Positions 1-9,527 of a stretch of DNA of 64,000 nt are shown here, in pieces. The DNA is from Xenorhabdus yunnanensis (GTDB lineage Bacteria; Pseudomonadota; Gammaproteobacteria; Enterobacterales; Enterobacteriaceae): positions 110,055 through 174,054 of the forward strand of contig NZ_JAQRFI010000003.1 in NCBI RefSeq assembly GCF_028598805.1. Direction: 5' to 3'. The position numbers and the translations under genes were made by a program. The notes under the pieces are model-generated. The model was not told where the DNA came from and did no database searches. It saw only the letters and a list, made by a program, of their open reading frames with translations. Each line of letters begins with the position of its first letter. Within the stretch, counting starts at the first letter, position 1.

Positions 1-600
1 GTAGGCGATAAAGAAATTATCAAAACCGGCATGTGCAAAGAAATTGAACGCTGTCAGATAGCCATCGAGCTGGCAGAGCAGGGCAAAAATGTGGCGGTGG
101 TTTGTAGCGGCGATGCGGGCATTTATGGCATGGCTGGCTTGATTTTGGAATTGGTCAGCCAGCAAAAGCGCAATGTGGAAGTTCGGCTGGTGGCAGGTGT
201 CACGGCAAGTACGGCTTGCGCTACCTTGCTTGGTGCGCCTTTGATGCATGATTTTTGTCATATCAGCCTGAGTGATTTACTCACCCCGTGGGAGGTGATT
301 GAAAAACGGGTACAGGCTGCGGCGGAAGCTGATTTTGTGGTCTGTTTCTACAATCCTCGTAGCCGTGGGCGGGAAGAACATTTGGCACGGGCATTTTCTC
401 TGATGGCTCCGTGGAAATCGGCGGAAACCCCCGTGGGGGTGGTGAAAGCGGCGGGGCGCAAACATGAGGATAAATGGCTGACGACTTTTGCGGCAATGGA
501 TTTTTCCCGTGTTGATATGCGCAGTCTGGTGATTGTGGGCAATCAGTCAACCTACATACGTGATGGGCTGATGATCACGCCGAGAGGGTACAAGCTATGA
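1..600 (+). CDS. cbiH: Cobalt-precorrin-3B C17-methyltransferase CbiH (5' end outside window)
   Basis: Catalyses SAM-dependent C17 methylation and ring contraction in the anaerobic cobalamin pathway. The frame is open from base 1, so the true start lies upstream and about 10 residues before the Met at base 31 are visible. The protein contains the tetrapyrrole-methyltransferase block VVCSGDAGIYGMAG and the downstream segment AGVTASTACATLLGAPLMHD typical of CbiH/CobJ. The C-terminal VIVGNQSTY is also characteristic. It overlaps cbiJ by 4 bases (ATGA), indicating translational coupling in one operon. Identification is by family knowledge and gene order; confidence is high. Confidence 0.93.
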   Translation, partial: VGDKEIIKTGMCKEIERCQIAIELAEQGKNVAVVCSGDAGIYGMAGLILELVSQQKRNVEVRLVAGVTASTACATLLGAPLMHDFCHISLSDLLTPWEVIEKRVQAAAEADFVVCFYNPRSRGREEHLARAFSLMAPWKSAETPVGVVKAAGRKHEDKWLTTFAAMDFSRVDMRSLVIVGNQSTYIRDGLMITPRGYKL

Positions 601-1376
601 AACGGCCACTGATCCAAATTTTTGGTGGCACAAGCGATGCCCGCCAAATTTGCGTAATGATGGATATTGCCGGCATAGATTATTGCTTGTCAGTGGCTAC
701 CCCAACGGGAGCACAGCAGGCAATGGGTATTCGCGGTGAAATTGTCATTGGCAGGATGGAGGCCGAAGGCATGATCGAATACCTGCAAAATCAGGGGGTG
801 AGAATGGTAATTGATGCGTCTCATCCTTATGCCGAACGCTTGAGTCAAAACATTGTCAGCGCTTGCCAAACATTGGGAGTGCCTCTCATTCGTTATCTCC
901 GTCCCAGTGATATTGATGCCGTTGAACATCCCCTCATCCATAAAGTAGCAACCATTGAACAGGCGTGTGAAGTAGCAGCCAATTTGGGGACACGCATTTT
1001 GCTGACGACTGGCAGTAAGCAATTGGCTGATTATGTCACCTACCTGAAAGGAAAAACCGTGCTGGCTCGTGTATTGCCGACAACGGAAGTGTTGGCGATG
1101 TGTGAATCCTGTGGTTTGTCAGTCGATCAGATTTTTGCCCTGAAAGGCCCATTCAGTGCCGATTTCAATCGGGCATTTTACCAATTTTGTCAGGCGGAGG
1201 TCGTGATTACCAAAGAATCAGGTGAACAGGGCGGTTTCAAGGAAAAAATCGAGCCATGCCTTTCTCTCAGTTTGCCCTGCATCGTACTTTGTCGTCCAAG
1301 GGAGCAATTTGAAGGTGAGGGGATCACGCAAGTCGATGGGTTGGAAGCAGTGGCACAGTTATTGGCGAATGTTTGA
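597..1376 (+). CDS. cbiJ: Cobalt-precorrin-6A reductase CbiJ
   Basis: NAD(P)H-dependent reductase that reduces the corrin macrocycle at the precorrin-6A stage. The 259-residue length is normal. The N-terminus has the family signature FGGTSDAR at about residues 8-15, with DASHPYAERLS near residue 78 and TTGSKQL near residue 140. The C-terminal KESGEQGGFKEKI segment is diagnostic of the CbiJ/CobK family. It starts inside the cbiH stop and is followed by a 41-base gap before the chosen cbiK start. Cytosolic, part of the cob operon. Confidence 0.93.
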   Translation: MKRPLIQIFGGTSDARQICVMMDIAGIDYCLSVATPTGAQQAMGIRGEIVIGRMEAEGMIEYLQNQGVRMVIDASHPYAERLSQNIVSACQTLGVPLIRYLRPSDIDAVEHPLIHKVATIEQACEVAANLGTRILLTTGSKQLADYVTYLKGKTVLARVLPTTEVLAMCESCGLSVDQIFALKGPFSADFNRAFYQFCQAEVVITKESGEQGGFKEKIEPCLSLSLPCIVLCRPREQFEGEGITQVDGLEAVAQLLANV

Positions 1377-1417
1377 AGGCCAGCAGGCCAATAAATAGAC
1401 CAATAAGGAAGAGCGAA

Positions 1418-2209
1418 ATGAAAAAAGCATTATTGGTGATAAGTTTCGGCACCAGCTATCCCGAAACACGCAAGAACAATATTGAAGCTTGTGAGCAGCA
1501 ATTGGCATCAGTTTTTCCGGACAGGGAACTATTTCGGGCATTTACCTCTGGCATGATCATTCGAAAATTGCGTCAGCGTGATGATATTCACATTGATACT
1601 CCCCATGATGCGCTGACCAGATTGCAGCACGCGGGTTATAACGATGTCGCTGTTCAATGCCTGCATATCATTAATGGCGATGAGTATGAAAAGGTGCTGC
1701 GTGAAGTTGAGAAATTCCGCCCCCGCTTTAAACGATTGGTGTTGGGCGCCCCGTTACTCAGCGACTTTAATGACTACCTGCAATTGATGCGGGCGCTGCG
1801 CCACCAGCTTCCCCGGCTGGCGGAGAGTGAATGTGTCGTCTTTATGGGACACGGTACAACACACCCTGCTTTTTCTGCCTATGCCTGTCTGGATCACCTG
1901 ATGAGTCACTACCATTTTCCGGCGCGGGTAGGAGCGGTTGAAAGCTATCCTGAACTTCCCCTGATCATCAAGGGATTAAAAGAGCAGAAGATCCGCAAAG
2001 TTTATCTGATGCCATTGATGTTAGTAGCTGGCGATCATGCCACCAATGATATGGCCTCAAATGAAGAAGATTCTTGGAAATCACAGTTGGAGAAGGCGGG
2101 AATTGTCGCAATCCCCTGGTTACAGGGATTGGGGGAAAACCCGATGATTCGGCAGATGTTTGTCGACCACCTTGCTTACGCGCTGAATGATGAGGAGAAA
2201 GCCGAATGA
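1418..2209 (+). CDS. cbiK: Sirohydrochlorin cobaltochelatase CbiK
   Basis: Inserts Co2+ into sirohydrochlorin, the entry step of anaerobic B12 synthesis. The ATG at 1418 is chosen over the frame's first possible start at 1373 because AAGGAAGAG lies just upstream and the protein then starts MKKALLVISFGTS, as in the family. With this start the two catalytic histidines fall at His145 (FMGHGTTHP) and His207 (LVAGDHATND), the numbering I recall for Salmonella CbiK. Length 263 aa. It overlaps cbiL by 4 bases (ATGA). Confidence 0.95.
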   Translation: MKKALLVISFGTSYPETRKNNIEACEQQLASVFPDRELFRAFTSGMIIRKLRQRDDIHIDTPHDALTRLQHAGYNDVAVQCLHIINGDEYEKVLREVEKFRPRFKRLVLGAPLLSDFNDYLQLMRALRHQLPRLAESECVVFMGHGTTHPAFSAYACLDHLMSHYHFPARVGAVESYPELPLIIKGLKEQKIRKVYLMPLMLVAGDHATNDMASNEEDSWKSQLEKAGIVAIPWLQGLGENPMIRQMFVDHLAYALNDEEKAE

Positions 2210-3048
2210 ACGGAAAAGCAAAAACAGGAAAACTGTATGTCATGGGTGTTGGCCCCGGAGCCAGTGACCTGATTACTGTACGGGCTGCGCGTATTCTTTC
2301 TGGGCTTGATGTGGTCTATACCCCAACGGGGAAAAAAGGTGCCCAAAGCCTCGCCCACTCCATTATTGAAGAATATCTTTCACCGAAAACCGAAGTCTGT
2401 ACTTACCATTTTTTAATGAAAGCCGGTATGGCAGCAAAAAAAGCGGTATGGGATGAAGTGGCACAAACCCTGAAAGAGGACGTTATCAGCGGCAGAAAAG
2501 TTGGTTTTATCACGTTGGGCGATCCCATGCTGTTCAGCACGTGGGTATTTCTTTTGGAACGGATGGTATCGAAACAAATGAACCCTCCTTCATGGTTGGA
2601 AATTGTGCCGGGAATCACCTCATTTTCTGCTATTTCCGCCGTCAGCATGATGCCACTGGCAATGGAAAACCAAACCTTGGCGGTTATTTCCTGTACCGCT
2701 TCTGAAGCCGTCTTAGAGCAAGCATTGCTCAATCACGACTGTATTGTCCTGATGAAAGTTTATTCGCGTTTTCCCCTGATACGTGACCTGTTGCATCGAC
2801 ACAATCTATTGGAACATGCACTAATGATGGCAGATGCCACTTTACCGACAGAGCAATGTTGGCGCGATCTTACTATTCCATTGCTTAAAAAAGATATTCC
2901 ATTGCTTAAAAAAGATATTCCACTGCTTAAAAAAGAGATGCCACTCCTTGGAGAAGATATGCAATCCCTCAACGAAAAAGGCCGGGAGCAGGAATTATCG
3001 TATTTTTCCACGATTTTGATTAATAAAAACTGGCAATTATTGAGGTGA
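2206..3048 (+). CDS. cbiL: Cobalt-precorrin-2 C20-methyltransferase CbiL with C-terminal repeat insertion
   Basis: SAM-dependent methyltransferase acting at C20 of the macrocycle. The N-terminal LYVMGVGPGASDLITVRA and the block GFITLGDPMLFSTW identify CbiL/CobI, and VPGITSFSAISA follows. At 280 aa it is about 40 residues longer than I expect for CbiL. The extra length is a tandem heptad-like insertion (LLKKDIP repeated, about residues 224-258) placed just before the final YFST strand. The insertion keeps frame, so the enzyme may still work. It is translationally coupled to cbiK. Confidence 0.9.
   Translation: MNGKAKTGKLYVMGVGPGASDLITVRAARILSGLDVVYTPTGKKGAQSLAHSIIEEYLSPKTEVCTYHFLMKAGMAAKKAVWDEVAQTLKEDVISGRKVGFITLGDPMLFSTWVFLLERMVSKQMNPPSWLEIVPGITSFSAISAVSMMPLAMENQTLAVISCTASEAVLEQALLNHDCIVLMKVYSRFPLIRDLLHRHNLLEHALMMADATLPTEQCWRDLTIPLLKKDIPLLKKDIPLLKKEMPLLGEDMQSLNEKGREQELSYFSTILINKNWQLLR
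2875..2958 (+). repeat. 21-bp in-frame tandem repeat inside cbiL
   Basis: Three near-identical 21-bp units (ATTCCATTGCTTAAAAAAGA plus T) begin at 2875, 2896 and 2917, followed by a diverged unit at 2938. Because 21 is divisible by three, gain or loss of units only changes the protein by seven residues (I/M-P-L-L-K-K-D/E). The poly-A tracts inside the unit make strand slippage likely. Confidence 0.95.
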
Positions 3049-3153
3049 GTTATGCAGCAGAAACTGACGAAATAAAAAGGATCATTATTTCCAGTCACGA
3101 CATAAATTTGATCTATCAAAAACAAGCAACCACGAAATAAGGGAGAATACACA

Positions 3154-4686
3154 ATGACATTATCGCTGATGGTTCAGGGGACGGCGTCTGATGTAGGCAA
3201 AAGTGTGCTGGTAGCGGGGTTTTGTCGAATATTTTCGCAGGACGGTTATCGTTGTACTCCCTTTAAATCCCAGAATATGGCGCTTAATTCAGGGATTACC
3301 GCAGATGGTAAAGAGATGGGGCGAGCACAGATATTTCAGGCGGAAGCGGCGGGAATTGCGCCGGATGTGCGCATGAATCCTGTATTGTTGAAACCCACCA
3401 GCGATCGCAAGGCACAAGTGATTTTTATGGGGAAAGTGATGTGCAGCATGAATGCGGTGGAATATCACGAATATAAGCCCCAATTGCTGCAACAGATTTT
3501 GATGGCATATAACGGGTTGGCAGCAGAAACGGATATCATGGTATTAGAAGGAGCGGGCAGTCCGGCTGAGATCAATCTGCGTGATCGCGATATCGTCAAT
3601 ATGGGTATGGCCGAATTGGTGGATACGCCCGTAATTCTGGTGGCAGATATTGATCGTGGTGGTGTGTTCGCAGCCATCTACGGTACATTGGCTTTGCTTA
3701 AACCTGAGGAAAAAGCCCGGATCAAGGGCGTTATCATCAATAAATTTCGCGGTGATATATCTTTATTGCAATCCGGTATCGATCAGATCGAAGCTCTGAC
3801 ACAAGTACCGATATTGGGAGTTTTGCCGTGGCTGGATCTTGATCTGGAAGATGAAGATAGCGTCGCCTTGCAGGTGGGCAAATATGATCGGCGGAAACAA
3901 AAAACAGAAGATTGCCTGAATATTGCTGTCATCCAATACCCTCATATCGCCAATTTCACCGACTTCAATGTACTGGCGGCTCAACCGGATGTGCATCTGC
4001 GTTATGTCTCTGAACCTTCTGAACTTCAAGGCGTTGATCTGATTATTCTTCCCGGCAGCAAGAATACTTTGGGAGATTTGGCATGGTTGAAAGCTCAAGG
4101 TATTGATCAGGCCATTATCAAAGCCTGTCAGGAAAGCGTACCGATTATCGGGATCTGTGGTGGCTATCAAATGTTGGGCAAGCAGATTGTGGATGAAGTG
4201 GAATCCGGCTTAACTCAAATGACAGGCTTGGGGTTATTGGATACTGAAACAGAATTTGCCAGTGAAAAGCAGACTGCACAAGTTAGAGGTATCGTGATGC
4301 CTGCGTTATCAGGCATGTTGAAATTATGCAGTGAACAACCGATCGCAGGTTATGAGATTCACATGGGAACCACGCAGCTTGGTAAGCAAGCAGCGCCTTT
4401 TGCCAAAATGCATTTGCATAATGGCGAGGAAAAAATCTGGTTTGATGGTGCTGTTGCGCAGGATGGCTTGGTGATGGGAAGCTACTTGCATGGTTTGTTT
4501 GATCAAAACGCGTTCACTCGCCCACTATTAAATCAATTGCATATAAGAAAAGGCTGCGTTCCACTGGAAAATGTTGCCTTTAATTACGTCCAGCACAAAG
4601 AAAAACAGTTCAATATATTGGCTGCTAGTATGCGCGAGCATCTGGATATCCCACGGATTTATCAATTAATGAATGAACATAAATAA
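3154..4686 (+). CDS. cbiP: Adenosylcobyric acid synthase CbiP (CobQ)
   Basis: Glutamine-dependent amidase that amidates the b, d, e and g side chains of adenosylcobyrinate. The 510-aa protein has an N-terminal ATP-binding motif [16 protein letters not shown]. The C-terminal class I glutaminase half has the nucleophile Cys335 in [10 protein letters not shown] and a catalytic His446 in [10 protein letters not shown] 105-base gap separates it from cbiL, where Salmonella has cbiMNQO. GGGAG upstream of the ATG gives a good ribosome site. Confidence 0.96.
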   Translation: MTLSLMVQGTASDVGKSVLVAGFCRIFSQDGYRCTPFKSQNMALNSGITADGKEMGRAQIFQAEAAGIAPDVRMNPVLLKPTSDRKAQVIFMGKVMCSMNAVEYHEYKPQLLQQILMAYNGLAAETDIMVLEGAGSPAEINLRDRDIVNMGMAELVDTPVILVADIDRGGVFAAIYGTLALLKPEEKARIKGVIINKFRGDISLLQSGIDQIEALTQVPILGVLPWLDLDLEDEDSVALQVGKYDRRKQKTEDCLNIAVIQYPHIANFTDFNVLAAQPDVHLRYVSEPSELQGVDLIILPGSKNTLGDLAWLKAQGIDQAIIKACQESVPIIGICGGYQMLGKQIVDEVESGLTQMTGLGLLDTETEFASEKQTAQVRGIVMPALSGMLKLCSEQPIAGYEIHMGTTQLGKQAAPFAKMHLHNGEEKIWFDGAVAQDGLVMGSYLHGLFDQNAFTRPLLNQLHIRKGCVPLENVAFNYVQHKEKQFNILAASMREHLDIPRIYQLMNEHK

Positions 4687-4782
4687 TGATTTATCGCAAA
4701 TTTACAAGAGGAAATTCAGATAAAATAGGGCATTATGTAGAGTCATTCTATGAAATGAAATTTTGCATGATGGAGTCATGCC

Positions 4783-5328
4783 ATGATTTTAGTGACAGGC
4801 GGTGCCCGCAGTGGCAAGAGCAGCTACGCTGAACGCCTGCTTGCTGAACAGTGCGAGCAGGTATTGTATATCGCTACAGCGCAGGTCACGGATGAAGAAA
4901 TGGCGGCTCGTATTGAGCAGCATAAACAGGCGCGTCCGGCACATTGGCGAACTTGGGAAGGCCATCAAGATTTAGGCTTGGTTATCCGCCAGCATCGCCA
5001 ACCTCAAGAGGGCGTTATACTAGAATGTGTTACCACATTGATTGCCAATTTACTGTTTGACTTATCGGGTGGTATACCACCTGAGGAACTTGATTTTGCA
5101 TTATTGGAAGTGCTTATCCATCATCAGCTTGATGATTTTATTGATGCCAGCTTGATGTGCCCGATGCCCGTGTATTTGGTGACTAATGAGTTGGGAATGG
5201 GCATCACACCTGAAAATCGTCTGGCACGCCATTTTGTTGATATTGCCGGGCGCGCGAATCAAAAATTGGCACGGGCTGCTAAGGAAGTCTGGTTGATGGT
5301 GTCAGGCATTGGAGTGAAGGTTAAATGA
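4783..5328 (+). CDS. cobU: Bifunctional adenosylcobinamide kinase/guanylyltransferase CobU
   Basis: Phosphorylates adenosylcobinamide and then transfers GMP to it in nucleotide-loop assembly. The P-loop GGARSGKS is at residues 6-13. His47, in [10 protein letters not shown], corresponds to the guanylylated His46 of Salmonella CobU. The 181-aa length is normal. A 96-base spacer follows cbiP, so an internal promoter is possible. The gene overlaps cobS by 4 bases (ATGA). Confidence 0.96.
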   Translation: MILVTGGARSGKSSYAERLLAEQCEQVLYIATAQVTDEEMAARIEQHKQARPAHWRTWEGHQDLGLVIRQHRQPQEGVILECVTTLIANLLFDLSGGIPPEELDFALLEVLIHHQLDDFIDASLMCPMPVYLVTNELGMGITPENRLARHFVDIAGRANQKLARAAKEVWLMVSGIGVKVK

Positions 5329-6083
5329 AGCTGAATATTTTTTGGGCAATGCTACAGTTTATGACACGGCTTCCGATTCCCGAAAAATGGGCGGAAGGTG
5401 TCGATTTTCGCCAATATTGGCGTGGTGTTCCCTATTTCCCTGTGATCGGGTTGATTCTTGGTGGTTTGGCTGGTCTGGTATCACTTTCTATCAGTCAGTC
5501 GGGTGGAGGAATGTATATCGGCGCGATTGGTTATGTGTTGGCTTTGGCTTTTTTGACGGGAGGATTACATTTAGATGGGCTGGCTGACACTTGTGATGGG
5601 CTTTTTTCTGCCCGCCAGCGCGAAAAAATGCTGGAGATCATGTGTGATAGCCGACTCGGGACTTACGGCGGTGTCGGGTTAATTTTCTGTATTGTTCTCA
5701 AAATATTAGCTGTCGTTGAATTATCTTATCATCCCCCTTTTTACTTGCTTGCTTTGCTGACGTGTGCCCCGATTGTTGGACGTACAGCCGTGGTGCTTTT
5801 AATGTATGCGCAACCTTATGCCCGTGAAAGCGAGGGCATGGGAAGCAGTTATATTGGCCGAATTACTCCCTCTGCAACTGCGCTGACTTTATTGGGTGGG
5901 GCTGTATTGGTGATGATATTAGGAAACTGGAAAGCCTTATTGGCAATGATGGTGTCATTGCTTGTGGTTTATGGGCTTGCACTCTATTTCAATTATCGTC
6001 TCGGTGGACAAACGGGCGATACACTGGGGGCTTCTATTGAAGTGGGAGAAGTTATTTTTTTATTGGCAATGATTTGGCAATAA
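5325..6083 (+). CDS. cobS: Adenosylcobinamide-GDP ribazoletransferase CobS
   Basis: Inner-membrane cobalamin(-5-phosphate) synthase joining adenosylcobinamide-GDP with alpha-ribazole(-phosphate). Several hydrophobic helices span the 252 aa. The Asp-rich active-site segment [18 protein letters not shown] at about residues 81-98 is the family signature, and the N-terminal FMTRLPIP is typical. It is translationally coupled to cobU and lies 28 bases before cobC. Confidence 0.96.
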   Translation: MKLNIFWAMLQFMTRLPIPEKWAEGVDFRQYWRGVPYFPVIGLILGGLAGLVSLSISQSGGGMYIGAIGYVLALAFLTGGLHLDGLADTCDGLFSARQREKMLEIMCDSRLGTYGGVGLIFCIVLKILAVVELSYHPPFYLLALLTCAPIVGRTAVVLLMYAQPYARESEGMGSSYIGRITPSATALTLLGGAVLVMILGNWKALLAMMVSLLVVYGLALYFNYRLGGQTGDTLGASIEVGEVIFLLAMIWQ

Positions 6084-6111
6084 ACAAAATCAATCTGGAG
6101 AGAATAATCAG

Positions 6112-6732
6112 ATGCGATTGTTTCTCGTTCGACATGGACAGACACAAGCCAATATTGATGGTGTCTTTTGTGGCAAAACCGATTTGCCTTTAACTGAAAT
6201 TGGGATGCAGCAGGGGCAGCAGGTCGCTGTGGCGCTGAAAAATATAACCTTCCAATCTATCCACTGTAGTGAAATGCAGCGAGCGCAACAAACAGCACAA
6301 ATCATTTCTCAATCAGGCATATCCGGTAAATCAAACATAAAAAGCGATCACCGTCTCAATGAGTTGGATTTTGGGGACTGGGAACTGCGTCATCACGAAA
6401 ACATTGCGAACGAGGAACCACAGGCTTGGTCACGTTGGTTGTCAGATTGGCAAAATGGTTGCCCAACCGGAGGAGAGCCATTCCGACATTTTTCAACGCG
6501 GGTGGGGGAATACACCGAAGAGTTACGTTCTGCTACTGCTTTGGCTAATCGGTTAATAGTTGCTCATCAGGGAGTTTTAGGTGTGATGATTGCCAAATTA
6601 CTTAAGCTACCGATAACTGCCATGTGGTCTTTTCCCTTCCAGCAGGGGGCTTACAGTATCGTCGATAATCATGCGGAATTTATCACTTTGCGGGTATTCA
6701 ATGCTCGGACAGAATGCTGGCTGGATGAATAA
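6112..6732 (+). CDS. cobC: Alpha-ribazole-5'-phosphate phosphatase CobC
   Basis: Histidine phosphatase that dephosphorylates alpha-ribazole-5-phosphate or adenosylcobalamin-5-phosphate. LVRHGQTQ carries the phosphorylated His8. The cobC-type motif ELDFGDWE is near residue 84, and a second active-site histidine lies in VAHQGVLG. The 206-aa length fits. Its place between cobS and cobT supports CobC rather than a generic phosphoglycerate-mutase-like enzyme. GGAGAG is upstream of the ATG. Confidence 0.92.
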   Translation: MRLFLVRHGQTQANIDGVFCGKTDLPLTEIGMQQGQQVAVALKNITFQSIHCSEMQRAQQTAQIISQSGISGKSNIKSDHRLNELDFGDWELRHHENIANEEPQAWSRWLSDWQNGCPTGGEPFRHFSTRVGEYTEELRSATALANRLIVAHQGVLGVMIAKLLKLPITAMWSFPFQQGAYSIVDNHAEFITLRVFNARTECWLDE

Positions 6733-6734
6733 AC

Positions 6735-7817
6735 ATGACATTACAATCGTTGATTGATGCTATTCGGCCCTTGAATCAGGAAAATATGGAAAAAGCGTCA
6801 CGACACATTGACAACTTGCTCAAGCCATTGGGGAGCTTGGGCCGTCTTGAAGAATTGGCAATACATTTGTCTGGCATGCCAGGTATTTCAAGTCTGCAAA
6901 ACCTGCAAAAAGAGATCATTGTCATGTGTGCTGATCATGGTGTGTATGACGAAGGCGTGGCTATTTCACCTAAAAATGCTACGGCCATACAGGCACGTAA
7001 TATGTTGAAAGGGCTAACAGGTGTTTGTGTGCTGGCGAAAAACAGTGGTACGTATGTTTTACCTGTGGATATTGGCATTGATTGTGAGCCTATTGAACAA
7101 ATGTTGTCCCTTAAACTTGCACGAGGTAGCGGCAATATTGTCCAAGGTGCCGCAATGGATTATGAACAAGCGGAAATGTTGTTGCTGGCAAGCGCACAGT
7201 TGGTAAAACAGCGTATTGCGGCAGGAATAACTATATTTGGTATTGGGGAGATGGGGATTGCCAATACAACTTCGGCTGCTGCGGTTATCAGTGTCCTGAC
7301 CGGAAGCGATCCCTGTGATGTAGTTGGATTAGGCGCTAATTTCCCCATTGAGCGGCTGACGCATAAACAATCCATTGTACGACAGGCTATTGCCATCAAT
7401 CAGCCGGATAACAAAAATGCGATTGATGTGTTGGCAAAAGTGGGCGGGTTTGAGCTTGTAGGCATGACTGGCGTGATTCTGGGGGCTGCTGCTTCTGGAA
7501 TGCCTGTTGTGCTTGACGGTTTCTTGTCTTATGCGTCAGCATTGGCAGCGAGTCAGATATCCCCCGTTGCGCGGGATTATTGCATTCCGTCCCATATGTC
7601 GGCTGAAAAAGGTGCGAAGCTGGCGTTACGACATTTGAATTTGCACCCATACTTGAATTTAGGTTTACGTCTTGGGGAAGGTAGCGGGGCGGCGATTGCA
7701 ATGTCTCTGATTGATGCAGCCTGTACGATGTATTGTCATATGGGAACATTAGTAAATAGCGGGATTTGTTTTCCTGCGTCAAAAAGGCCGTATATAGAAC
7801 GGCCTTTAAGAATATAA
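6735..7817 (+). CDS. cobT: Nicotinate-nucleotide-dimethylbenzimidazole phosphoribosyltransferase CobT
   Basis: Makes alpha-ribazole-5-phosphate from nicotinate mononucleotide and the lower-ligand base. The protein (360 aa) contains PLGSLGRLEELA, the MCADHGVYDEGVA segment and the C-terminal LRLGEGSGAAIAM, whose Glu is the catalytic base of the family. Only two bases separate it from cobC. The last codons form the left arm and loop of the operon terminator, so the final residues KRPYIERPLRI are constrained by the hairpin. Confidence 0.96.
   Translation: MTLQSLIDAIRPLNQENMEKASRHIDNLLKPLGSLGRLEELAIHLSGMPGISSLQNLQKEIIVMCADHGVYDEGVAISPKNATAIQARNMLKGLTGVCVLAKNSGTYVLPVDIGIDCEPIEQMLSLKLARGSGNIVQGAAMDYEQAEMLLLASAQLVKQRIAAGITIFGIGEMGIANTTSAAAVISVLTGSDPCDVVGLGANFPIERLTHKQSIVRQAIAINQPDNKNAIDVLAKVGGFELVGMTGVILGAAASGMPVVLDGFLSYASALAASQISPVARDYCIPSHMSAEKGAKLALRHLNLHPYLNLGLRLGEGSGAAIAMSLIDAACTMYCHMGTLVNSGICFPASKRPYIERPLRI
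7782..7807 (+). terminator. Terminator of the cobalamin operon
   Basis: AAAGGCCG, a 9-base loop, then CGGCCTTT forms a perfect stem lying inside the last codons of cobT. The hairpin also faces the convergent pixA-like gene that ends at 7851 and may serve both directions. Confidence 0.75.
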
Positions 7818-7850
7818 ATTAAGCTAAGGGTATAAGCTAAAGATATATTA

Positions 7851-8417
7851 TTAAGACATTATCATTTTCTGATCCAGAATAATTCCTGGCTCCAGAGCAA
7901 TATAGCCCATCAGAGTCATTTCTCTATAAATTGCGATAACACACTCATAGTACATAATGCGTGCTGTACCAGGATGAGGCAGGTCAGTGATTGTAGACAT
8001 CCAGCAACAGTCTTTCATTTGCTGCATCTCTATGTTTAATGGATTTACCATATTAACGACAGGCATGAATGTCATAAAGTTTTTCATGACATGCTTACCC
8101 ATCATATGAGTGGTGTCATTATTCATTAAACTCATATCCATTGGCATCGCTTTTACTAAAGCACAAGAATATAAGGTATTAATATTTAATGTTGTTATAT
8201 TCCAACGAACAGTATCACCGATATCAGCCTTAATCATCATGTTCAGTTCATTATCTACTGAAACAAGCATGTCATCTTCAGGCAATATGCGAATATATTT
8301 ATGATATATAGATGAAGGATGAAGTGCGGAAGGCTTATTTATATCCTTGCTAAGTTTACCATAATCATTCATAATTTCTTCAGCTTTTACTGCCACTAAC
8401 ATATCAATAGTTCTCAT
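7851..8417 (-). CDS. Methionine-rich inclusion-body protein of the PixA/AidA family
   Basis: Related to X. nematophila PixA, which forms cytoplasmic crystalline inclusions in stationary cells; a biochemical role is not established. The start at 8417 is preferred because GAGGG lies 7 bases upstream and the protein then begins MRTIDMLVAVKAE, as the family does. The core GDTVRWNITTLNINTLYSC near residue 75 is the family hallmark. Methionine content is striking (clusters such as KAMPMDMSLMNND and GKHVMKNFMTFMPVVNM). It is a monocistronic unit convergent with cobT. A second, decayed copy lies just upstream. Confidence 0.8.
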   Translation of the reverse strand: MRTIDMLVAVKAEEIMNDYGKLSKDINKPSALHPSSIYHKYIRILPEDDMLVSVDNELNMMIKADIGDTVRWNITTLNINTLYSCALVKAMPMDMSLMNNDTTHMMGKHVMKNFMTFMPVVNMVNPLNIEMQQMKDCCWMSTITDLPHPGTARIMYYECVIAIYREMTLMGYIALEPGIILDQKMIMS

Positions 8418-8931
8418 TGTAGTACCCTCATTAGTTAACGTTATTAGCATATTTTTATACGCGACCAACATAACACTGGGCCCAACACTTCATCTTATAA
8501 GCTGCTTACGGACTATATAATAACAAAGAAATATAAAAGCCAAACCATAAAAAGAATCCAATAAAAAAATAAATTTATCATGATAAAGGTTTTTTAAATT
8601 GTATTTAAAATGTATTGCTTGTCAATCATATTTATTAAAATTATTTCAAGGTATTTTTTTAATTTTATTATAGTTAATATGATACGCATAAGTTGTATAA
8701 GTTAAATTTACTTTGTAAGTATTTTTGTTTTTATCATTGATTTATTTTCTATTTTTATCTTTGGTGTCTGTGGATTATTATGAATTCAAAAGGATTTTTA
8801 TGAATAAATAAAATGTGATTACGTTATTTTTAATGTATTAAATGGTGTTGTTTTACGACTGATTGCAATGGTTTTGTTATTCAATATGAATTTGTTTTTT
8901 ATCTAATGCGTAAATAACATAATGATATTAT
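8418..8931. other. AT-rich intergenic region upstream of the pixA-like gene
   Basis: About 500 bases of very AT-rich sequence with no credible reading frame. It must hold the promoter of the pixA-like gene. Long A/T tracts are the kind of DNA usually bound by H-NS-like proteins. I see no clear operator. Confidence 0.6.
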
Positions 8932-9340
8932 TTAACTGAAAACATAATTTTTTATTATAATTAAATCCAATGGATTCATAGTCGCAATGCAACCAACAAT
9001 GCAGCAACTTGAAAAAATTGAGAGATCAGGAAGATTACAGTGAGGGGTAGATAAGTTAATTTTTATTTTATGTGCGAAATTAAATCCTCATAAAGTAAAT
9101 TGTTTTTGTCTGTTTTTAAATAGAGTTGAGGTGTTACAAAATGATGTGTTTTACGTAAGTAATTCAGTGGTATTTTTGGTATTTCAATGGGGTTGCCATC
9201 AAAAGGAACTTTTTGTCGGCTATTTTTATCAATAACGCTAATGTTCCAACGAATAATATCATCGATATTTATTCAGAATTCAGGTTGAATAATGTTTATC
9301 TGACACTAAAAAATATCCTTTACAAAAATAGCAATCATAG
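8932..9340 (-). pseudogene. Decayed PixA/AidA-family paralogue
   Basis: The minus strand here encodes fragments resembling the intact neighbour. IDDIIRWNISVIDKNS (about 9255-9208) parallels its GDTVRWNITTLN core. A stretch preceding it (KGYFLVSDKHYS) ends in a stop in another frame. A distal piece, GCIATMNPLDLIIIKN, ending at a stop at 8932-8934, parallels the neighbour's C-terminal GYIALEPGIILDQK. Stops and frame changes separate the pieces, so no functional protein is expected. The boundaries are approximate and the assignment rests on short similarities. Confidence 0.4.
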
Positions 9341-9527
9341 TGATATTTCAATGAAAATAACTGTGTGTTTTTTTGTAAATATAATTTTATTGAAAATAAT
9401 TGCAAAAAATATGATAGTTCCAAACGATACCAAATTTGCAATCATTACTTTGGTTTAGTCTGATTATTAATATTGGAGCACTTGTAATTTTCATTACTCC
9501 TTACCTTATATACAAGGAACAAACGCC

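Noticed and set aside
9213..9458. 81-residue plus-strand frame upstream of the oxoamine synthase
   Set aside because: It is AT-rich, has no ribosome site and lies opposite fragments of the decayed PixA-family gene.
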